Assembly (NCBI GenBank): GCA_014084085.1
Contig: NPFB01000116.1
Span: 90,827 to 121,380, forward strand
Direction: 5' to 3'
DNA from: Hondaea fermentalgiana
Taxonomy: Eukaryota > Sar > Bigyra > Thraustochytrida > Thraustochytriidae
DNA: 30,554 bases
Positions within the stretch are counted from its first letter, which is position 1, and every line of letters starts with the position of its first letter. Positions 1-7,710 of this stretch are shown in pieces. Made by a program: the position numbers and the translations under genes. The notes below the pieces were generated by a model that was given only the letters and a program-made list of their open reading frames with translations, did no database searches and was not told where the DNA came from.

Positions 1-147
1 CGCGAGCCGCGGCAGAAGGCCAACGCGAGCGGCGCCGCCTCCGTCCCGAGCGCGGCCGGCGACAGCGCGAGCGCGCGCAGCAGAGCAGAGCGCAGCAGAG
101 CGCAGCAGAGCGCGCGCGGGGGAGCGCGAGGAAGGAAGGCGGGCGCG

Positions 148-1275
148 ATGATTCGGGCCGCCGGAGGCGCGCTGCGACGCGCAGGCGCGGCGGCGACGGC
201 GGGCTCGCAGCAGACGCAGCGGCGCGCGCTGACGTCGACGGGGGCGGCGGAGGCCGCGCCGCAAACGGTGACGCTCATGGACATCCTCGACAAGTCCAAG
301 CCCGTCGTGTCCGTGGACAAGGGCATGAGCGTCCGCGATGCCGTCGGGGCGATGGCCTCCAACAAGGCGTCGACGATTTTTGTTCAGGACGATGGCTTCG
401 TGTGCGGAGTGATCCGCGAGACGGACATCGTCACCCACGCCGGCGAGACGCAGGGGGACCTCTCCACGCGCGTCTCGGACATCATGCGCCCCGAAATCAG
501 CTTCGCGAGCGTCTCCAATACCATCCGCGAGTCCCTCCAGCTGCTAAACGCCAGCAAACAGGACCACCTCCCTATTCTCCAACGCCGCGACGCAAACGCT
601 TCCGACGACGACGTCAAGGTCGCGGACGTGCGCATGCTCGACGTCACCAGTATCATCTCCGCCAAGCAGATCATCGGCCAGTTCTACTTTGACGCCGTTG
701 GGCCTCACGCAGAACTCGACGAAAAACAGCGTCTTAACCTCGAACAGGAGGCTCAGACCTTGTATAAGCTGCCCAGCGTCAAGAGTATCATCAAGGCAAA
801 AAAAGAACGCAGCGAGGCCAAGGGCGAACTCGGCACCATGGTGCTCAACACCCTCGTCGAGGACGAGATCAGCGTCGCGGAGACCATCCGCCAAATGATT
901 AAATACAACAAGGGCAGCGTCGCGGTCATGGATATCTGCCGCGACGTCCCCGTGCTCGTGGGCCTCGCCACAGAGCAGGACATTGTCCGCCGCGTCCTCG
1001 CAGAGGGCCGCGACGCCGAGGAGACCCTTGTGGCTGATATTATGACGCGCAGCAACCTTGCCACGGTCTCCTCCAAGGAAACGCTCTTGGCCTGCGCCTA
1101 CAAGATGATCCAAATGAATGTGCGCCATCTTCCCGTCGTGTCGCCCAAGGGCGAGCACGTTCTGGCCATGGTCTCCTCGGGTGACGTCGTGGCGTACTTG
1201 TGTGAGTCCTTTAACGCTGAAAACACCGCCGCGCCCACGTCCTCTTCTTCTTCTTCTTCAACACCCTCCTCGTAA
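148..1275 (+). CDS. CBS-domain protein with four CBS motifs, probably mitochondrial
   Basis: A 375-residue protein from the first ATG. Residues 1-40 are rich in Ala, Arg, Ser and Thr and lack acidic residues until about 35, which looks like a mitochondrial presequence. Four CBS motifs follow in two pairs: about 41-97, 108-170, 228-285 and 295-353. Each shows the usual pattern of a Val/Ser strand, a helix ending in a hydrophobic pair, then Gly-Leu/Val-Ile and a Thr/Ser-Asp-Ile/Val turn (for example ETDIV near 91 and TEQDIV near 265). CBS pairs (Bateman modules) commonly bind adenosine nucleotides or SAM and regulate an attached or partner enzyme. No catalytic domain is attached here, so it is a stand-alone CBS protein whose partner cannot be read from the sequence. 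The last 15 residues are a Ser-rich run from a TCT/TCC/TCA repeat. It converges on the FCP1 gene. Family assignment is firm; ligand and location are inference. Confidence 0.85.
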   Translation: MIRAAGGALRRAGAAATAGSQQTQRRALTSTGAAEAAPQTVTLMDILDKSKPVVSVDKGMSVRDAVGAMASNKASTIFVQDDGFVCGVIRETDIVTHAGETQGDLSTRVSDIMRPEISFASVSNTIRESLQLLNASKQDHLPILQRRDANASDDDVKVADVRMLDVTSIISAKQIIGQFYFDAVGPHAELDEKQRLNLEQEAQTLYKLPSVKSIIKAKKERSEAKGELGTMVLNTLVEDEISVAETIRQMIKYNKGSVAVMDICRDVPVLVGLATEQDIVRRVLAEGRDAEETLVADIMTRSNLATVSSKETLLACAYKMIQMNVRHLPVVSPKGEHVLAMVSSGDVVAYLCESFNAENTAAPTSSSSSSSTPSS

Positions 1276-1608
1276 TTCGTAGTACAAATTCTTTTGACTC
1301 TTTTCCCAGATCCCCTTTGCTGACTGTATGCTCTTGATTCCCTCTCCTCTCCCCCTTCCATAAACGCATGCATGACATTGCTACCCTTCTCGTCCTCGTC
1401 CTCGTCCTCGCCCGCCTTCTCTTCTTCCTCAACAACATCAGTAGTAAAAATATTTCCGACTCTTTTTTTCAAGTTTTTAGCTTTGACGCGCGACATGTGC
1501 ACATGCTTGTGCAGTGCTTGACGTTTAAGTTTGGGCTTCGCTTTTTTGGGGGAAAGGGGGAGGGGTTCTGAAGTCAAAGCGAAAAGGGGAACAGATTCTT
1601 CCATCTCC
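1276..1608. other. Convergent intergenic region between the CBS and FCP1 genes
   Basis: These 333 bases lie between two stop codons and should hold both 3' UTRs. They are more T-rich than the coding regions and contain CTC/CGT-type simple sequence near 1385-1410 and a run of T near 1462-1470. I see no canonical AATAAA on either strand and no structured RNA. Confidence 0.5.
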
Positions 1609-3675
1609 TCAGCCAAGAAGTGAGGCTTTAAAGTCTTGCAATGCCGAGGCACCCCCTGCTTCCTCGTCATCGTCGTCGTCGTCGTCATCATCATCATCGT
1701 CGTCGTCGTCGTCGTCGTCATTGTCATGGTTTTCGTCCTTGCCCTTGCCCTTGTGCTTGGTCGGTTCAGTTGCCTTTTTGGTTCCTTCTTCCAGTTTGGA
1801 GGCCTTAGCAGGAGGAGGCCCCGTGTCTTCCACCTCCTGTTCAACGGGATATCCCCACTCGTCATACTCGATCACAATGAGCTTCCGTTTACCCGACGAG
1901 CCCGACGAGGACGCCGACGACGGCAAAGCAGAGGAAAGCTCCTCGGGTGTGGCCGCCGTTGGGGAAATGCTAGAAATGTCCTTGGGTCGCACACCCATCG
2001 TAGCGCCATTATTTCCTCCGGCCACCTCCCCCTCCAAAGGCGGTGTCGTCGCTGTCTGAGAAGTAGCCTCCGTCTTCGGCGCCGGCTCGCCCGAGCCGGT
2101 ACCCAGTGCCTTTTCGCCAGGCTTGGCATCGTAGACCTGAAAGAGAGAATAGCGTGCGAATTGCTCGCGGTTCCAAGTGTGGATGCAGGCATGCAACCAG
2201 TCCAAATGGACCACCCAGATCTGCTTCGACTTGGCCTCGAGCGCCATTGGCGAGGTGTTGCTCCGTGAAATCACCGCACGGGTGTCGGCCGAAATCTTAG
2301 CCTGGCACTTGGCACCCGCATTCTCCGCGAGCGCCCAAACAGCACGCCTTTCCGGTTCCGGAATGTCAATAGCAACGGGTGTGCCGCGGAGAATACGACG
2401 GCGCAGCTCGCGGAGCAGCTTCTTGACATCGCCACCCCTCCCACTGCGTTGCTGCTCGACCGTTGGCTCGTCGCGCGTCTTGTAAAAGTGCGCGTGCACC
2501 CAGTGCAAAAGCTCGAGGACACGTTTGAGACCTCGGTCCATCTTTTGTTTGGCCGCAGCCTCGACCTCCTCTTTGACCTCCTGCGCCATATCAAACTCAG
2601 GGCCAGAAGCGTTATTCACGTCAGACATGCCCAGAAAAAAATGATATGGTCGGATGGTCAACAAATTATTGACGTCTTCGATCCACACATCCGAGCGGTC
2701 ATCCACCGCAATAACCATGCGGTCTTCTGTAGGAAAGAATCGCTGCAGACGTTTCACCATGCCAAGCTCTGGGACATCTGTGCGAGAAATAATGCGGTCG
2801 CCGAAAAGAGACTTGTCTGGGTCAAAAATGCGCGCCACCGCCTCGGCGTAGAGGCGCGTGCCGGCCGTGTAAATATACAGCTCGTACATTTTGCTAATTT
2901 GCTTGAGCCATTGCTCGAGCCCCGGGCGCAGCATCACAAAGTGCTCGCGTTCGCCACCCGGAACGCCTTCCTTGCTCATATCCAGCATGAAGCGGTGCAA
3001 TAGTCTATCCGGAAGACCCTTGCTTTTCACAAAGGCCGGCGCACGGGCATCATCCGTGGCGTGCAGCAGGGTGTGGTCAATGTCCAGCACGAGCAAGAGC
3101 TTGCGCGATCGAATTAGCCGTTTCATTGCTCGCACGTGGTCGCCCTCCGCTTCGTCGCGGCTCACGAGAATCTTGTTCCCGCCGTCTACATTGAGCGTCA
3201 TTGATGCCGAGATGCCCTCCTCCGGACGCTGGTTTTCAATCAGTACGCCGCCCTGCGCGGTGGCGTCGCCGAGCGCCGTCTTGTTGATCAGCGATGGCGT
3301 GCGGCCGCAAAGGCCGCAGAGGCCGCCGCCGACCACAATGGGGTGGTCGCAATAGGTCATGCGCAGCAACGTCGGCGCTTCGCCTTCGCTGCCGTCCTCC
3401 TTTTTCGTCATTCCCGGCACGAGCTCGCCCTCCTTGAAAAAGATCTCCAGCACTGTTCCGTCCAGAGGAGCCTGCAGGTCGAAGACTCGGTCATTCCCGC
3501 CGCCCGGCTGCTTGCACAGACATTCGGCCATGACGTCGCCAATCTCCACGTCCTGACCGACCTTCACGCGCCATCGCCGCACGCTGCCGCCGCGCGGCCC
3601 GGGAAAGAGCACCCGGGCCCGCCGCTGTTCCTCCTCGTCCTCCTTTTTGTCGCGCTTTGTCCTGCGTTTCCGCAT
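1609..3675 (-). CDS. FCP1: RNA polymerase II C-terminal-domain phosphatase, FCP1 type
   Basis: Start set at the first in-frame ATG (3675), giving 688 residues; the frame continues upstream only through a GAC-repeat stretch with a TTG. Domains in order: basic N-terminus (1-30); a biotinyl/lipoyl-like fold (about 30-90), as in animal CTDP1; a paired-Cys element with CxxCG at 120-124; the FCP homology catalytic domain (about 190-350) with the DxDxT phosphatase motif DIDHT at 198-202 and the acidic VDDR motif at 324-327; a BRCT domain (about 430-510) with the conserved Trp-containing helix near 503; a low-complexity linker; a poly-Asp run and a short amphipathic C-terminus. In the FCP1 family the enzyme removes phosphate from the Pol II CTD so the polymerase can be recycled, and the acidic tail contacts TFIIF. 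The order matches FCP1 rather than small SCP phosphatases, which lack the BRCT. Motif 1 has Ile where most members have Leu, a conservative change. Confidence 0.93.
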   Translation of the reverse strand: MRKRRTKRDKKEDEEEQRRARVLFPGPRGGSVRRWRVKVGQDVEIGDVMAECLCKQPGGGNDRVFDLQAPLDGTVLEIFFKEGELVPGMTKKEDGSEGEAPTLLRMTYCDHPIVVGGGLCGLCGRTPSLINKTALGDATAQGGVLIENQRPEEGISASMTLNVDGGNKILVSRDEAEGDHVRAMKRLIRSRKLLLVLDIDHTLLHATDDARAPAFVKSKGLPDRLLHRFMLDMSKEGVPGGEREHFVMLRPGLEQWLKQISKMYELYIYTAGTRLYAEAVARIFDPDKSLFGDRIISRTDVPELGMVKRLQRFFPTEDRMVIAVDDRSDVWIEDVNNLLTIRPYHFFLGMSDVNNASGPEFDMAQEVKEEVEAAAKQKMDRGLKRVLELLHWVHAHFYKTRDEPTVEQQRSGRGGDVKKLLRELRRRILRGTPVAIDIPEPERRAVWALAENAGAKCQAKISADTRAVISRSNTSPMALEAKSKQIWVVHLDWLHACIHTWNREQFARYSLFQVYDAKPGEKALGTGSGEPAPKTEATSQTATTPPLEGEVAGGNNGATMGVRPKDISSISPTAATPEELSSALPSSASSSGSSGKRKLIVIEYDEWGYPVEQEVEDTGPPPAKASKLEEGTKKATEPTKHKGKGKDENHDNDDDDDDDDDDDDDDDDDDEEAGGASALQDFKASLLG
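1662..1724 (-). repeat. GAC/GAT trinucleotide repeat encoding the FCP1 poly-Asp run
   Basis: On the plus strand this is a mixed CGT/CAT tract; read on the minus strand it encodes a run of about 19 Asp residues followed by Glu-Glu. The mix of GAC and GAT codons interrupts the repeat, which should slow slippage. It sits in the acidic tail, the part of FCP1 proteins that contacts TFIIF. Confidence 0.85.
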
Positions 3676-4940
3676 CTTGGCGACTCGTGGTGTGCCGTTC
3701 GAGACGACAGCAACGACGACGACGACGGCGGCGACGACGACGTGGCAGACCACCGCCAACGCAAGGCTCTCGAGCTCCTTGGCCCGTGCGGTGCGCCCCT
3801 GAGAGAATCCAACGACGGGGAGCGCAAGTCGCTCTCGCTGCGAACGACGACGCTACCCGCCGCAAGGTCGCAGTCGGTCTGCGCGGGCTCTTCGCAGGCC
3901 GCGGAGCCCGTCGAGGGCGAGCGGCTTCGCGCGCGCGCTTCCGCGCAGCAGCAGTTTTGCTCTCTCGCCTGAGCACGTTGCTTGAACTCTCGGTTTTGCT
4001 TGATCTTTGAGCCACCGTGACCGCGCAAGCAAGACCAACAAACTATAGCCAACAGGAAAGGAAGAAAGGAGGACGAAGGAGAAGAAGAAATAAATCCTCT
4101 TTAGAAGGAGAAGGAGAACGCTGTTCTCGAGAACGGTCATGGTCACTGTCGCGGCGCTCAGCATTCGCTCAGCGTAGCTCAGCACACTGTCAATCGGTCA
4201 GCTCCGCCCAGCTCAGCTCGGCATAGCAGAGGAGCAACGCGGATGATTCTTGAACTCATGGAGAATTGCCGTTGTCGCCGTATCTGCCGCAAAGGAGCAA
4301 TGGTTTTCGGAGAAGAAAGGGACTGCAGCGAGATGGGGTTGAAAACTGCTGCGAAGGAGGTCAAAGCGAAGTCCAGTGAGCACATCTGAATCGATGAATC
4401 AAATTTCATAGGACGAGCAGCCAGAACGACGTTTTTGCTTTTTCCACCCTATGTTTTGAGTCAAATTGTCACAAGGCTCATCAGCCAGGTCAGCAGTCAA
4501 ATGGGGTAAAACCTTTGTTGCGTGTATTTGTTCTTGCTTATTTCCAGAGGAATTTCTAGGCTGTTCTCTCGTCAGCCACGCCGCGTGTTCATGATAGTCA
4601 TCTTATTTGATCTTGTCATCAAGGGCTCATCCACAAAGGTGTTTTTCTTTGTCCAGATCACGAGAGCGCGCACACATTGATGTGAAGAAAATAAATACCC
4701 ATAAAACCGACTGCGAGCTGTGCCCAGAGACCAAGCTGCCAACCGACCTGAACGTCTCGAGCCCCTATCTTCTTCCCCTTCCCCTCGATCCGTGCGCTTG
4801 CGTGCGTTGCGCGCACCGCTGCCGCGAATTGCGACTCGCACTCTCCTCCCTCCCACACGATTGCTGGGCCAAAAAGAGGGACTCGGGACTTGACTCGAGG
4901 GCGCAGTGCAGCAAAACCACAATTTTCGCGGAGAGGGGCC
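3676..4940. promoter_or_regulatory. Divergent upstream region of FCP1 and SelU
   Basis: These 1265 bases separate two divergent start codons and must contain both promoters and 5' UTRs. A GAC/GGC trinucleotide tract lies at 3700-3745. A CAGCTC-type repetitive stretch lies near 4150-4225, next to a purine-rich run (AGGAAGAAAGGAGG type) near 4055-4085. The stretch 4380-4620 is distinctly AT-richer than its surroundings. I see no convincing TATA box and no ORF that looks coding. Confidence 0.5.
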
Positions 4941-6266
4941 ATGCGGCCCAGCGGCGCACAAAGCAAGGCAGCATGGCGCGCCTTGCGTGGCGCGGCAGCG
5001 CCCTCGGAGCGGGCGGGCTCGGCGCTGCGTAGACTCCGCGAGCTTGTGGCCAGCGCCGAAGCTGGCGAGGGCGCCACTGTGCGCGAGTCGCTGAGGGTCG
5101 TCGACGTCGAGACCTTCATAGACGAGGCGAAAGCGCCTCGTGGAGTCCTCCTCGACGCTCGTGCACCATGCGAGTTCCTCAAAGGACACATGCTGGGCGC
5201 GAATAACCTCGCCCTCCTTGACGACGAGGACCGCGTCAAGGTCGGGACACGCTTCAAGCAAACAGGTCGCGGCCCAGCCATTGAGCTCGGGTTCTCACTG
5301 CTGGAGCCCAAGGTCACATCCATTTTGCAGCGCGCAGACGACATCTTGAACGCAGGAGATGCAGACCGCATCTCCATATATTGCGCACGTGGAGGCCTCC
5401 GTTCGCAGCTCACGGGCTGGTTTCTTCAAGAGGCCCTCGGGAATGCCATCGAAAAGGTCACCGTGTGTAATGGCGGCTACAAGGCGTACCGGAACCTCAT
5501 GCTCGACTGCTATCTGTCAGAGCCACAGCCGGAAATACGCATTGTTGGAGGCCGCACAGGGGTAGGCAAGACGAGACTTTTGCACTCGCTTTGCGAAGCA
5601 CATGGCGAACAAACCATCGATCTCGAAGGCTTGGCCGAGCACAAGGGAAGTGCTTTTGGCCGTATTGGCCAGAACGTGTTGCAGCCTTCAAGCGAGCAGT
5701 TCCACAATCTAGTAGGCACACAGTGGCGAAATCTCGACCCAAGTCGACCCGTGTACATTGAAGACGAGGGACCCAATGTTGGGGACTGCCAGGTCCCGCA
5801 GGCTCTCTATGCCCGGATGCGAAGCGCACCTCTTGTCATGCGGGTCGAAGTTCCCGAGGCCCAGCGCGTCAAGAATCTCATCCGTGACTACTGCGTCGTG
5901 GATGAGAAGGCAGATCCTGAAAACTTTGCGCGCTGGAATCAGTCAATGTGCGATGCAGCCACGCGTGTGCGTCGACGTCTGGGCGACGACCGTCTCAAGG
6001 CGGTTTTGGAGGGTCTTCAGGGTCGACAGTACGAAGACGTGGCCAAGACTCTGCTTTCATATTACGATCGATTGTATGACAAACACCTCACCAAGAATCG
6101 AGACACGCGGGATTTTGTCAGCATCTCAATTCCAGAAAACGAATTGAAAGGGAAAGTGCACTCAGAAGCCGAGTTGTACGCGGCTCTAGCATCGCAAGCA
6201 ATCGAGGCGGCAAATCGCACAAGGCAAAGGTCCACTGATAGTGGTTGCGCAAAATCAAGTCTCTGA
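4941..6266 (+). CDS. selU: tRNA 2-selenouridine synthase (SelU/MnmH), rhodanese plus P-loop
   Basis: Start set at the first ATG (441 residues); the frame runs a little further upstream only through a TTG. An N-terminal segment of about 45 residues is Arg/Ala/Ser-rich and could be an organelle presequence. The rhodanese domain (about 50-175) has the SelU-type YCARGG loop with the catalytic Cys at 148, followed by CNGGYKAYR near 176-184. A P-loop domain follows with GGRTGVGKT at 203-211 (Lys 210, Thr 211) and a conserved acidic YIEDE strand near 262. In bacteria this enzyme converts wobble 2-thiouridine of tRNAs for Lys, Glu and Gln to 2-selenouridine via S-geranyl-2-thiouridine, using selenophosphate. 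The fused rhodanese/P-loop order and both motifs make the family call strong. What is unusual is the host: the family is mainly bacterial and archaeal. Codon usage does not obviously differ from neighbours, so any transfer would be old. Confidence 0.9.
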   Translation: MRPSGAQSKAAWRALRGAAAPSERAGSALRRLRELVASAEAGEGATVRESLRVVDVETFIDEAKAPRGVLLDARAPCEFLKGHMLGANNLALLDDEDRVKVGTRFKQTGRGPAIELGFSLLEPKVTSILQRADDILNAGDADRISIYCARGGLRSQLTGWFLQEALGNAIEKVTVCNGGYKAYRNLMLDCYLSEPQPEIRIVGGRTGVGKTRLLHSLCEAHGEQTIDLEGLAEHKGSAFGRIGQNVLQPSSEQFHNLVGTQWRNLDPSRPVYIEDEGPNVGDCQVPQALYARMRSAPLVMRVEVPEAQRVKNLIRDYCVVDEKADPENFARWNQSMCDAATRVRRRLGDDRLKAVLEGLQGRQYEDVAKTLLSYYDRLYDKHLTKNRDTRDFVSISIPENELKGKVHSEAELYAALASQAIEAANRTRQRSTDSGCAKSSL

Positions 6267-6416
6267 CACCTTTTGTTCTTTTCAAAGGATCATAAATGTA
6301 CATCATTGCAACACATCCATAACACATTCATTGCCTTGGCGCGTTGCCAGCTCAAGGAAAGAGGACGTTACATATGAACATGATCTTGTGAAAGAGATTA
6401 CGAGAACGTCCGTCCG

Positions 6417-6455
6417 TCTCATCTCATCTCATCTCATCTCGTCTCGTCTCGTCTC
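6417..6455. repeat. (TCATC)n/(TCGTC)n pentanucleotide tract
   Basis: Tandem CTCAT/CTCGT-type units with a switch from CTCAT to CTCGT part way along. It lies in the 202-base convergent gap between SelU and the XLF-like gene, so it would be transcribed into the 3' UTR of one or both. Confidence 0.8.
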
Positions 6456-6468
6456 CTCATTTCCCATC

Positions 6469-7455
6469 TTAATCACTGTTGTCTTCATCGCTGCTATTGT
6501 CAACAAACCCTCGACTGCGTCTCTTCCTCCCAGTCTTCACTCGCCTTCGTTTTTTTAGACGAACAAAATCTCCCAGAGTATCAGTCTCAGTGGCTTTGGG
6601 TTCGTTTGAGGCCGCGGCGCTGGCCCCAGTGGCATCTTCCAGGGAAGTAGGATCGTCCTCCGGGACGGGGGTCTGCGTCGTCGACAGGGTAGCCGCCCCT
6701 GCTGCGGTGAGCTCGAGTGCCTGCGTCGAGAATTCTTGCGAGAGCTTGGCTCGCCGTTCTCGCGCTGCTGCCGGCGCAAGGCGTTTGCGGCCGTTCGATG
6801 GTGCGTGCTCCTTTAAAAGAATGGATGACCACGACGGCTCTTGAGCCTGCTCCAGCACAAAACGCTGATGTATCTCTTGACGACGGGCCTCGGGCATGAG
6901 CGCAAAGGCCACATCAAGCATGAACTTCACAATAAAGCCGTCCACTCGCCGCGAAAGCACATCAAAAACAAGGTTGGTGGCACCGCCGTCCGCATACTTT
7001 AGGCCAAGATGGAGCTGATGTGCTTTTTCGTCAACAGAGAACGCAAAGCTTTGCTGCGTGGTAAGAGTGCGCGCACAGGCTCTTGCGAGATTATACAGCA
7101 TTGCCGGGTTCTCCTCGTCGTCAACGTCATAGCCCGCGCGGTCCATATGGTCGCACAGGTCCCTCGCGCCGAGGCTGCTCCCGAAGAGCGGCGCCTTGGA
7201 CTCGGGCACAAGCTCTCCCGTCGCCGCATCGATGGCCAACATCGTCAAGCACACCTGCGCCTTGCGTCTGCCTGCCTCCTTGTCGCACCTGAGCCACAGC
7301 AGGCCCCGCGACCACGTGCGTGTGGCCTCGTGGTCCGCTGTGCTGCTCTTGAGCCTGACGAAGCGGCTGTAGAGCATCCTGGACTTGCTGAAGTCCGAGC
7401 TGCAGCCCTCGGCGAGGCCGAAGACCGCCTTGCATACCGTCGTGTCCGCGTCCAT
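6469..7455 (-). CDS. Candidate XRCC4/XLF/PAXX-superfamily end-joining factor
   Basis: A 328-residue protein from an ATG at 7455. No close family is obvious. What can be seen: residues 50-160 alternate short strands with a helix-loop-helix (about 97-132, ending ARACARTLTTQ), then two strands (135-152, 156-166) and a long helix from about 170 onward. This is the order of the XRCC4/XLF/PAXX head domain leading into its stalk helix. The region after 205 is low-complexity and probably disordered. The C-terminus is strongly basic (RLKKRRRVKTGRKRRSRG, 299-316) followed by FVDNSSDED, resembling the Ku-binding tails of XLF and PAXX, where basic residues precede a Gly-hydrophobic/aromatic element. If correct, it would bridge DNA ends during non-homologous end joining in the nucleus. 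The fold reading is by eye and no hallmark residue is decisive. Alternative: an unrelated nuclear protein with a basic nuclear localisation signal. Confidence 0.4.
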   Translation of the reverse strand: MDADTTVCKAVFGLAEGCSSDFSKSRMLYSRFVRLKSSTADHEATRTWSRGLLWLRCDKEAGRRKAQVCLTMLAIDAATGELVPESKAPLFGSSLGARDLCDHMDRAGYDVDDEENPAMLYNLARACARTLTTQQSFAFSVDEKAHQLHLGLKYADGGATNLVFDVLSRRVDGFIVKFMLDVAFALMPEARRQEIHQRFVLEQAQEPSWSSILLKEHAPSNGRKRLAPAAARERRAKLSQEFSTQALELTAAGAATLSTTQTPVPEDDPTSLEDATGASAAASNEPKATETDTLGDFVRLKKRRRVKTGRKRRSRGFVDNSSDEDNSD

Positions 7456-7710
7456 GCGTCCCCGCGCGCCGCGGCGCCCCGCCCGGCGCTTCGCTCGCGC
7501 CGCGCGGCGGGTCTCGCCAGGCTTTGCGTTCTGCTCTGCTCTGCTCTGCTCTGCTCTAGGCTATATACCGTGGTACACTATACCAGTACCGGCGAGTACC
7601 GGCGAGCCCGCAAGCCTCGAAGGCGGAGCAGGAGCGAGAACAGGGCAGGCAAAACCCGTTCTCGTTCGCACCCGGTCGGTCCCGGCGGCCAGGGCAGCGC
7701 GGCCGAGACC
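7456..7710. promoter_or_regulatory. Compact divergent promoter with TATA-like box and CTCTG repeat
   Basis: Only 255 bases separate the two divergent ATGs. A CTCTG tandem tract (about 7530-7556) abuts CTATATACC (7561-7569), a TATA-like element reading toward the plus-strand gene about 140 bases upstream of its ATG. A GTACCGGCGA direct repeat follows at 7586-7605. The minus-strand gene has no equivalent TATA motif. Promoter identity is inferred from position and motif. Confidence 0.5.

Noticed and set aside
544..1158. Minus-strand frame of 204 codons opposite the CBS gene
   Set aside because: A shadow of GC-rich codon use in the CBS gene, whose plus-strand product has clear domains.
3676..3759. 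N-terminal extension of FCP1 from a TTG, adding a Val-rich hydrophobic stretch
   Set aside because: The Val run is translation of a GAC/GTC repeat, and there is no ATG; the first ATG gives a normal FCP1 N-terminus.
7009..7710. N-terminal extension of the DUF3431-like protein by 234 codons
   Set aside because: It runs antisense through the XLF-like gene and the promoter. The signal peptide starts at 7711.
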